DNA of 64,000 nt from Microglena sp. YARC (Eukaryota > Chlorophyta > Chlorophyceae > Chlamydomonadales > Chlamydomonadaceae). Numbering within the stretch: the stretch's first letter is position 1; each line of letters opens with the position of its first letter. The notes under the pieces are model-generated. The model was not told where the DNA came from, ran no database searches, and worked only from the letters and a program-made list of their open reading frames with translations. A program made the position numbers and the translations under genes. The DNA lies in the NCBI GenBank assembly GCA_022414725.1, contig CM039462.1, positions 175,996,721 to 176,060,720 on the forward strand. The letters are read 5' to 3'. This document shows positions 37,104 to 43,560 of this stretch, in pieces.

Positions 37104-37651
37104 TTCACACGGCTGCAGATTTGGTGAAGATGTTGAGTAGTAATTTTACTTTGCCGAGCCCTGTTCAACACTACTTTGTGGCCTTATATTACATGTGCAA
37201 GGAGATGTCCGATAAATGGCGGGGCATCGAGGACTTCGCAACAGTGCGGTGCCCATGGAGGGTTTTTATTTGGGGGGCCGTTCATGTGACAAATGAGACA
37301 GGCCAGCTGCTAATAATCCAGTTGTCACCCCCGAACAATCAACGCGTGCTGGCAAGGCGGAGAATAGATGCAAACTTCAATGCATTTGCTGGAGATGCAG
37401 GAGTCGGTGGCGGACATGCTGAAAAGGTGCACCGGTCAGCCCTTGGGCATGGGATGACCGCGCACCTACAGACTCATTCGTCCAAGGCATACCTACCAAT
37501 TACTGCATACTTGCATCCTTCCGGCTCGCAACCAGCTATTAACCGCACATTCAATCTTGTGGAGAATGCCCTGGTTTCTCGCAGGCGCAAGTATGTCTTT
37601 GAATTGAAGCACTACAATGTAGCATTGGCTGAGCACGAGAAGCAAGCGTAG
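37052..37651 (+). CDS. Hypothetical protein, 199 aa, low confidence
   Basis: An open frame that overlaps the desaturase fragment in another frame, then continues with a plausible globular sequence (SPVQHYFVALYYMCKEMSDK, then WRVFIWGAVHVTNETGQLLI). It crosses the 49-bp repeat shared with 33495 in the same frame (DANFNAFAG in both). No family recognised. The first about 20 codons are probably not genuine if the true gene begins further in; it may be a remnant. Confidence 0.35.
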   Translation: MKWRATCRKQTSQLFQPFHTAADLVKMLSSNFTLPSPVQHYFVALYYMCKEMSDKWRGIEDFATVRCPWRVFIWGAVHVTNETGQLLIIQLSPPNNQRVLARRRIDANFNAFAGDAGVGGGHAEKVHRSALGHGMTAHLQTHSSKAYLPITAYLHPSGSQPAINRTFNLVENALVSRRRKYVFELKHYNVALAEHEKQA

Positions 37652-37899
37652 CCTACACCGCACACAATGGGGTGTGCACACGGAAACGACGATCTAAACA
37701 GCGAAGCGAAGCGCTTGTCTTGGTTGGTCTTGGTTGGTCTTGGTGTGTTAGGCTACGAACGATTGGCTGCTGCAGCGAGACACGATCGCGACAATCTAAA
37801 CAGGGAAGCGAAGCGCTTGTGTTGGTTGTTGGTTGTTGGTGTTGGTGTTGGTGCGACACGGGCACTCTGCACGAATGCTCTCGAATTCATGGAATCGAG
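37652..37899. other. Spacer with an imperfect direct repeat
   Basis: ATCTAAACAGCGAAGCGAAG followed by CGCTTGT at 37691 recurs with two changes at 37794, each followed by a TTGGTTGGT/GTTGGTTGTTGG slippage tract. An open frame crosses the region from 37667 into the coiled-coil gene but has repeat-type composition and lies before the TATA box, so it is taken as leader rather than protein. Confidence 0.5.
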
Positions 37900-37905
37900 T
37901 ATAAA
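37900..37905 (+). promoter_or_regulatory. TATAAA box of the coiled-coil gene
   Basis: GAGTATAAATGC stands 71 bp before the preferred ATG at 37976 and argues that the upstream in-frame sequence is not translated. Confidence 0.4.
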
Positions 37906-37975
37906 TGCTATGTCCACCGATAGATTGTGCGACATCCCACTATCATCCCACTATCATCCCCGTATATCGAAGGGC

Positions 37976-39895
37976 ATGGCTTCTTCTTGTTCTGGCGATT
38001 CCTGCGATTTGGACGCACACATCCGTGCCCTGCTGAAGTCCGACGTGAATGATATTGACAACGTGCTTAAACGTATTTCACAGCAAAGTAAGGAGGAGGG
38101 GGATGCATGCGATGTGGTTTTATGTCCGAAAGCGGATGTATTTCGTTCGGCGATCCGTGCACAGGAAGGATTCTTGGATGATCTCAAGGGGAGGGAGCAT
38201 GAGAACGCCGACGCCATTGAAAAGGCGCGACTGCGCATTGAGGTTTCTACGAGAGTTATGAATCAACTCGGCACGCGGCTGATTGATGAGCAGTGTCATG
38301 CGAAGGAGAAGCTCGACCAACTCCGTGACATACAGGCTGACCGTCGTAAAATTGAGGACACCGTTGGCAAGGTGAAGGACGAGCTTGTCGCTCTTCGTCG
38401 GGATGACGGGGAGATTCGCTTGGAGATGAACCGTCTTCGGCACAAGACCAAGCTTGTCAATAAGCAGCGGTCCGCCGCTCTCGGCAAGATTAGGGCTCTG
38501 GAAGAAGAGGTGGCAGGTTTCCATGAGGGGGCTCTCGCTGCTGTTGCTGAGCTGGTGGACATCACGGAGTGTGCGCGTTCCGCCTCGTCTGAGACCGACG
38601 TGGCGCGCGCGGGTTTGGGGGAGGCGACCGCTCGTCTGGTTGGTGCTCGTGCGCAGCTAGTGGACGCGAATGCTGAGCTTGAGCGTACGCTTGTGTCGGT
38701 CGAGGAGACTCGGCATAAGGTTGCGCATGCGCAGGCGGATGGTTCTTCGTTGGAGGAAGGGATGGCAAAGCTTGTGGGCGTGAGGTCCGAGCTTGCGGGC
38801 ACGAAGTCCGAGCTTGCGGGCACGAAGTCCGAGCTTGCGGGCACGAAGTCCGAGCTTTCAGGAGTGAGGTCCGAGCTTGCGGACACGAAGTCCGAGCTTG
38901 CGGGCACGAAGTCCGAGCTTTCAGGAGAGAGGTCCGAGCTTGCGGGCACGAAGTCCGAGCTTTCAGGAGAGAGGTCCGAGCTTACGGACACGAAGTCCGA
39001 GCTTTCAGGAGAGAGGTCCGAGCTTGCGGACACGAAGTCCGAGCTTGCAGGAGAGAGGTCCGAGCTTGCGGACACGAAGTCCGAGCTTGCAGACACGAAG
39101 TCCGAGCTTGCAGGAGTGATGTCTGAGCTTTCGGACACGGAGTCCGATCTTGCAGGAGTGAGGTCTGAGCTTGAGGACACGGAGTCCGAGCTGGCAGACA
39201 CGACGTCCGAGCTTTCAGGAGTGAGGTCCGAGCTTGCGGACACGACGTCCGATCTTTCAGGAGTGAGGTCCGAGTTTGCGGACACGAAGTCCGAGAGTGC
39301 GGACACGATGTCCGATCTTTCAGGAGTGAGGTCCGAGAGTGCGGACACGATGTCCGATCTTTCAGGAGTGAGGTCTGAGCTTTCAGGAGTGAGGTCCGAG
39401 ATTGCGGACACGAGGTCCGATCTTTCAGGAGTGATGTCTGAGCTTTCAGGAGTGAGGTCCGAGATTGCGGACACGAGGTCCGATCTTTCAGGAGTGAGGT
39501 CTGAGCTTGCGGACACGAAGTCCGAGCTTTCAGGAGTGAGGTCCGAGCTTGCGGACACGAGGTCCGAGCTTTCAGGAGTGAGGTCCGAGATTGATGTTGT
39601 GTATTCGGAGCTCAAGAGTGTGTGGGATTCCAAGACTGAGCTGGAGACGGCCTATTCGGATCTCAAGAATACTTGGAATTCCATGTGTGCAAAAACTGCT
39701 GTGTCTCCTGACCAGTTGAAGGCTGTTTTGAAGGATGTTGTAAACTGCGACAAGCGGTTGACGCGTGCAAATGTTTTTTTGGCGAGCCTTTACCAGGAGT
39801 TGTCGGATACCGAGTCCGACATTGCTTCCACTCGTCGCCAGATTCAGGCTAGGCACGCGCTTGTCCTAAGCAATGTCATTTCAAGCATGGGATGA
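37976..39895 (+). CDS. Long coiled-coil protein with about 38 heptad (21-bp) repeats
   Basis: Start MASSCSGDSCDLDAHIRALL. Residues 30-260 form an irregular coiled coil (KLDQLRDIQADRRKIEDTVG, then RLRHKTKLVNKQRSAALGKI). Residues about 265-540 are tandem seven-residue units such as SELAGTK, SELSGVR and SELADTK, each exactly 21 bp, an ideal heptad. A non-repeat helical end follows (YSDLKNTWNSMCAKTAVSPD). The protein should be a long rigid rod; length can vary by unequal exchange. The reverse strand is open through the repeat but meaningless. Role unknown; perhaps a virion or cytoskeleton-like filament. Confidence 0.7.
   Translation: MASSCSGDSCDLDAHIRALLKSDVNDIDNVLKRISQQSKEEGDACDVVLCPKADVFRSAIRAQEGFLDDLKGREHENADAIEKARLRIEVSTRVMNQLGTRLIDEQCHAKEKLDQLRDIQADRRKIEDTVGKVKDELVALRRDDGEIRLEMNRLRHKTKLVNKQRSAALGKIRALEEEVAGFHEGALAAVAELVDITECARSASSETDVARAGLGEATARLVGARAQLVDANAELERTLVSVEETRHKVAHAQADGSSLEEGMAKLVGVRSELAGTKSELAGTKSELAGTKSELSGVRSELADTKSELAGTKSELSGERSELAGTKSELSGERSELTDTKSELSGERSELADTKSELAGERSELADTKSELADTKSELAGVMSELSDTESDLAGVRSELEDTESELADTTSELSGVRSELADTTSDLSGVRSEFADTKSESADTMSDLSGVRSESADTMSDLSGVRSELSGVRSEIADTRSDLSGVMSELSGVRSEIADTRSDLSGVRSELADTKSELSGVRSELADTRSELSGVRSEIDVVYSELKSVWDSKTELETAYSDLKNTWNSMCAKTAVSPDQLKAVLKDVVNCDKRLTRANVFLASLYQELSDTESDIASTRRQIQARHALVLSNVISSMG
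38776..39590 (+). repeat. 21-bp coding repeat, about 38 copies
   Basis: Units alternate between GAGCTTGCGGACACGAAGTCC and GAGCTTTCAGGAGTGAGGTCC types with few other variants. Variants cluster (GATCTTTCAGGAGTGA in the distal third), which shows local spreading. Confidence 0.9.
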
Positions 39896-40056
39896 TGAGG
39901 ATGCTTCGTTGGAGATGAATAGATTCGGAGACACAAATTGTGGGGCACCTTACCGGCGACCCTTGAAGATGATAGTGTAGTGTCATTGCATGTGTTCGAA
40001 AGTCCCAGACTTCCTGTCCCGATTGTGGGTATGTATGTTTCAAATAGCTTCAACTA

Positions 40057-40497
40057 CAGTCGACGGAATACTAAAATGAAACCGCTTCGTGTACGGCCAC
40101 ACCTTACGGCCACACCTTACGGTGTAACCTAATGGTGTAGCAATCCACGGGGCAGTGGAACACCAATACGATTTTGAATCAAAAAATTGCAAGATGTTAA
40201 CGAGAATATCGTGGCTCTTTTTTAGAGCACGGCTCTCCATCATGCAGACTCCGTAACGTTCTTTTGTCGGTACTTTCGAGAGTGTCCATTGAAGGACCAG
40301 CCGCACTTAAGCGATCGCCTCTTCCCAGATACCGTGGCCCAAAAGAACAGGGGTCTTTGTTGATGTGCAATGCGTCATGTAAGGAGGTTTCTTTGCTGGA
40401 CGGGTCATTTTGTAGGACCATCCACTCATACAATATAACGTATGTCGCCGCCTTATACCGTTTATTGGGATGTTTCATTTTACTGTTCCGCCGACTG
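40057..40497 (-). mobile_element. Tc1/mariner-type MITE, complete 441-bp copy
   Basis: Terminal inverted repeats CAGTCGACGGAATACTAAAA and, inverted at the other end, CAGTCGGCGGAACAGTAAAA agree at 26 of 29 positions including flanks. Each is directly bordered by TA (40055-40056 and 40498-40499), the target duplication expected of Tc1/mariner elements, whose ends often begin CAG. No transposase is encoded. Internal sequence matches 9109-9600 in inverse, more diverged. The right terminus overlaps the 3' end of the DUF2177 gene and supplies its last codons and stop. Confidence 0.75.
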
Positions 40498-40894
40498 TAG
40501 TTTTAAATTGCTGTCTCACATCATTCTTCATTTTCGTATTTCGGAACCTTTTGAAAATGTAAGATAGTGTGGCGAAAACTAAGGCTCCCCATGTGGTGTC
40601 CACGGCCACCATCCCCCACGTGTACCCGGGTATCGTGGCCTTGTTCGTGAGGTTGTACACGCCGTACACGGTCCCCCCGAACAATGCGCCCATCCTGACC
40701 GATGGATTCGGGCGCAAGAATAAGTATGCTGCCACGAGGAGCAACGCGTACACCAAACAAACCGCAAGCCAAGATTGCACCGCAAGATTCACAGAGAACC
40801 GCGAGAACTGGGCCACGTAATATCCATTCATCCCGAAGAGCCAAACGGCCTCCGCGATCGTGTAAAAAGCAAGAGCAATCGCAAGGTCCTTCAT
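40475..40894 (-). CDS. DUF2177-family membrane protein, 139 aa
   Basis: Four hydrophobic segments are seen: LAIALAFYTIAEAVWLFGMN, LAVQSWLAVCLVYALLLVAA, a third around MGALFGGTVYGVYNL, and DTTWGALVFATLSYIF. The motif YGVYNLTNKATIPGYTWGMV followed by AVDTTWG is the DUF2177 signature (Y-D/N-L-T-N-x-A-T ... D-x-x-W-G). The family is of unknown function and occurs in bacteria, algae and algal giant viruses. The last eight residues (TTVGGTVK) come from a MITE terminus, so the native C-terminus is probably lost or extended. Confidence 0.8.
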   Translation of the reverse strand: MKDLAIALAFYTIAEAVWLFGMNGYYVAQFSRFSVNLAVQSWLAVCLVYALLLVAAYLFLRPNPSVRMGALFGGTVYGVYNLTNKATIPGYTWGMVAVDTTWGALVFATLSYIFKRFRNTKMKNDVRQQFKTTVGGTVK

Positions 40895-40927
40895 CGTCTT
40901 TACTCTCTTTACTTAAGTTACTTAAAT

Positions 40928-40951
40928 TTGTTCTCAATTTATTTGAGAACA
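40928..40951. promoter_or_regulatory. GTTCTCAA hairpin upstream of the DUF2177 gene
   Basis: GTTCTCAA-TTTA-TTTGAGAAC forms an 8-bp inverted repeat about 40 bp before the gene start. The half-site GTTCTCAAAT also appears at 2440 (after a stop) and 52585, and TTTGAGAACAAA at 46165 (before a gene), so it may be a shared regulatory or transcript-end element. Confidence 0.4.
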
Positions 40952-41048
40952 ACTTTAGTCATCGAACTCGTTGCTACTCTGCTACTTTTTGAAAGCACAT
41001 GTTTGTGTCATTGTTGTCTTTGTGTCTGGGCGTGGTTGTCGGTGACGC

Positions 41049-41200
41049 GATCGTTTCCGTTGAATTTAAGCTACCCGTATATCCTCGAACCTATGAATTT
41101 CTTATTACACATCCGGGGGTCTGGGGGACATGTAGTAAGAAAGACAATGAATTCTCCATAGGGGTATCATAGGGGTCAACTCCCCCGGGGCTGCTGTCCT
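41049..41200 (-). ncRNA. Putative IS607 right end / omega-RNA region
   Basis: In TnpB and Fanzor systems the guide (omega) RNA is encoded over the 3' end of tnpB and the adjoining element end. Here the region after the tnpB stop on the gene strand begins AGGACAGCAGCCCCGGGGGA and has a GGGG-AGTTGA-CCCC hairpin. The same block occurs again at 15003-15065. Bases 41049-41095 are an inverse copy of 16962-17006. The exact end of the element cannot be fixed from one copy. Confidence 0.35.
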
Positions 41201-42592
41201 TTACGAACATGGATTTTCTGTTCGAACTGCCTTCAGGAAGATGCCAGCTGCCCCCACAATGTCTCTGTCGCAGGTGAATTGACAGTTCTTGCAGGTGTAT
41301 GTCTCTCCTCCACACTTGTTTAAGAAACCGCACATAGGGCATGTCTGACTTGTGTAATGCTCAAGCACATGCAAGAACACTGTCCCGTACTCTTCACACT
41401 TCTCCTTCAGCCGAATGAACAGCACAGAGTGGCTCAAAGTCAGCATCTGACGGGCAACCTTGGTTGTCAGTTCCCGTTCAGCACTGATTGTCATCTTCGC
41501 CGTCTCCAATTGAGGTACCAACAACACATCGTAGCGAGCGGCCAAGAAATTTGTTGTCTGGTCCCTAAACTCTTTCTTGAGGTAAAAAATTCTCTTCCGA
41601 ATGCGAATCATCTGCTTCTTTATCTTCATCCTCTCTTTTGATCGTAAGGTTTTCTCAGTATCCAACCTTGACTGCAGCTTGTCATGAACCAGCAGGAGTT
41701 TGACAAGGTCGGATGCCTGTCCCTGACCAAGCATGAAGGATTCCTCATTCTCTGGTGAGTACGTGACCATTGTTTTGCGGACGCCTGGGTCGATGGATGC
41801 AGTTGCAACCTTGTCTGGATGGACAGGCTTCCGCTCTGCCCTCCTGTCCCTGGCAGCGACAGACAAGACGAGAAAATATTCGCCGAAGCGGGATTTTTGG
41901 ACCTTTGGATCGTGGGTCGGGTTTTCCTCAGGCATTAACTTATGGAGTTGTTTGCTACCGAAGTAGCGCATGTTGCCCAATATGTTTTTGAAGATGAAGA
42001 GTTTGTCGCCATCCTTGGAAACGTTCTTCTGATCCATCTCAATGGCCCAACCCCTCTCAATCTCTGTCGTCTTCCGTCTGAACGGAGCTGAAAACTGCTT
42101 GATGTTACCTGCTTTCAGATTCGAAAAGCAAGCCTTGATGTTTGCCAAGGCAGCCTTGATTGCGCTTTGGCGTACGCTTTTGGGGCACTGAAGCAACCAT
42201 TGGCGGTTCTTGAAGTACGGGTTTGGCATCTTCCCCTCCCCCCTCACCTTGTTCGTCACATACCTGTCTCGAATTCGGAAGACAGACTTGTGAGTGCTCC
42301 CGACGCCCAACCGTGCTGCCACCGCCTTGTTGTACATGAACCGGCTGCACCCCGCAAACTCTGCCAGCATCGATTTCTGAGCCTTGGTTGGGTTCAGCTT
42401 CAGCTTCAAGGTCCTCAACTTGGGTTTGGCATTTGACTTTGTAGCGTATTCGACCGTTCCATCGGCAACAATATACTTGAACGATGGACATGAGGTCTTT
42501 TCCAAGCTCGTCTTCAGGGGATCCGTCTTGGTGATCGAGAACGATGATCGAGCAGGAGTGCTGCGAGCAAATCCATTCAATGAGCTCGACAT
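41201..42592 (-). CDS. tnpB: IS607-type TnpB / Fanzor-like RNA-guided nuclease
   Basis: With the ATG at 42592 the protein is 463 residues. The RuvC-like triad is present: Asp in ATASIDPGVRKTMV (about residue 268), Glu in VPQLETAKM (about 363) and Asp in CDRDIVGAAGIFL (about 444). The four-Cys zinc finger CPMCGFLNKCGGETYTCKNC sits before the last Asp, as in the TnpB family. The N-terminal wedge part (LKLKLNPTKAQKSMLAEFAG, then SRFMYNKAV) is typical. The frame stays open upstream over the recombinase gene, but that part is only overlap. TnpB cuts DNA guided by an RNA from the element's right end. The nuclease appears intact even though its partner is not. Confidence 0.88.
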   Translation of the reverse strand: MSSSLNGFARSTPARSSFSITKTDPLKTSLEKTSCPSFKYIVADGTVEYATKSNAKPKLRTLKLKLNPTKAQKSMLAEFAGCSRFMYNKAVAARLGVGSTHKSVFRIRDRYVTNKVRGEGKMPNPYFKNRQWLLQCPKSVRQSAIKAALANIKACFSNLKAGNIKQFSAPFRRKTTEIERGWAIEMDQKNVSKDGDKLFIFKNILGNMRYFGSKQLHKLMPEENPTHDPKVQKSRFGEYFLVLSVAARDRRAERKPVHPDKVATASIDPGVRKTMVTYSPENEESFMLGQGQASDLVKLLLVHDKLQSRLDTEKTLRSKERMKIKKQMIRIRKRIFYLKKEFRDQTTNFLAARYDVLLVPQLETAKMTISAERELTTKVARQMLTLSHSVLFIRLKEKCEEYGTVFLHVLEHYTSQTCPMCGFLNKCGGETYTCKNCQFTCDRDIVGAAGIFLKAVRTENPCS

Positions 42593-43028
42593 CAAACCTT
42601 GCGAGCCTGTCTTTGGAAGCCACAACAATTGACGATACAAGTCCTGCCGTGACGAGTCCCAATACTCGTAAAAGTCCTGGGCGCTTGAAGTTGAGCCCTG
42701 ATCCGACGTCCTTGACTTCAATGACTTACTCGCATCCGGAATGTTTGTCAGAAATATGGGTTTGCAAGAACAATTGCTGTCTGAGCAGGTCGGGTTGTTG
42801 TTTGTGTGAGGACACACGTGAGTAGAGAATGACTTGACGACTGCTTGGTTTTTTTTCCTGCTCGATGAGGTAGCCTTGGATGCTGCTTGGGTCAAAGAGA
42901 CGTTGGTTGCCTGGAGTCCGGATCGTTCTGATCGTGCCATTATCCGCCCATCGACGGAGGACGGTCCTGGAGACACCAAGGGCATCGGAGGCCTTGCCAA
43001 TTTTACAAAAGCGTTGTTTGCCATACAT
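42422..43028 (-). pseudogene. tnpA: IS607 serine recombinase TnpA with in-frame stop
   Basis: The ATG at 43028 starts MYGKQRFCKIGKASDALGVS, the MerR-like HTH of IS607 TnpA, and the catalytic Ser region is VILYSRVSSHKQQPDLLRQQ. After SDKHSGCE there is TAA at 42726-42728; the same frame then continues without shift through VKDVGSGLNFKRPGLLRVLG, SKDRLARFDVELIEWICSQH and IVQVYCCRWNGRIRYK, the rest of the resolvase domain. A single nonsense codon therefore inactivates it. The 3' part overlaps tnpB in another frame, as is usual for IS607. Confidence 0.82.
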
Positions 43029-43088
43029 GGCATTCTGATATTTAGTACATGCAAATTCCTTATACACTGTTAAGTTTACTTATTTTCG

Positions 43089-43479
43089 GAAAGCAAACGA
43101 GTCAACTGTTCCAACCTTCTTCCACTGGTTCGAGGACAATTACCTGATCCTTGAGCGTTTGTCGAGATACCCGTACATTCACCGCATTGCCGTGCAGAAC
43201 GCGGTGCATCATGCACGGCCTCGGAGCATTCTGGCGTACTCTGCACATGAAAACGTGCGCGAGCCGATTATCGCGGGATTCGTGCTCGCTTCGTTCCCTT
43301 TTTTTGTGCTCCTGTGGAGATGGTTCGCATGTTCGATTGCGTTCGCGCAGATAATCCACCGGTGGCAGCACATGACGGCGACCAAGCGACCCCGTGTGGC
43401 AGAGTGGTTCTTTCTCTCCGGTGCATTCATCACCCCGCACACACACCGCAAGCACCATCTCAAGCAGACGTCTACTTGA
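43089..43479 (+). pseudogene. 3' part of a Kua/CarF-type desaturase gene
   Basis: There is no start codon until an internal one; the frame is open from the 30-bp repeat onward: TVPTFFHWFEDNYLILERLS, then NAVHHARPRSILAYSAHENV, two membrane-like segments, IHRWQH and ITPHTHRKHH. The His clusters and their order match the lipid desaturases of the Kua/TMEM189/CarF group (plasmanylethanolamine desaturase). The N-terminus lies 6 kb upstream at 37003-37103. The reverse-strand frame 43102-43563 is rejected. A viral enzyme altering host membrane lipids is plausible, but this copy is interrupted by the IS607-containing insert. Confidence 0.65.
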
Positions 43480-43560
43480 CACTCTCTTGAGTTTTTGAGG
43501 GGGGGAGGGCGGGACCCGCGGAGCGGGGCAGAGGGATCGAGCTGCTGACTCACTGTCTGT

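Noticed and set aside
37667..37975. N-terminal extension of the coiled-coil protein
   Set aside because: It precedes a TATA box and consists of slippage-type repeats.
38296..39633. 445-aa reverse-strand frame in the coiled-coil gene
   Set aside because: Antisense of the 21-bp heptad repeat; no unique flanking sequence supports it.
42593..43054. N-terminal extension of TnpB
   Set aside because: It is the shifted-frame reading of the recombinase gene; TnpB-like sequence begins after 42592.
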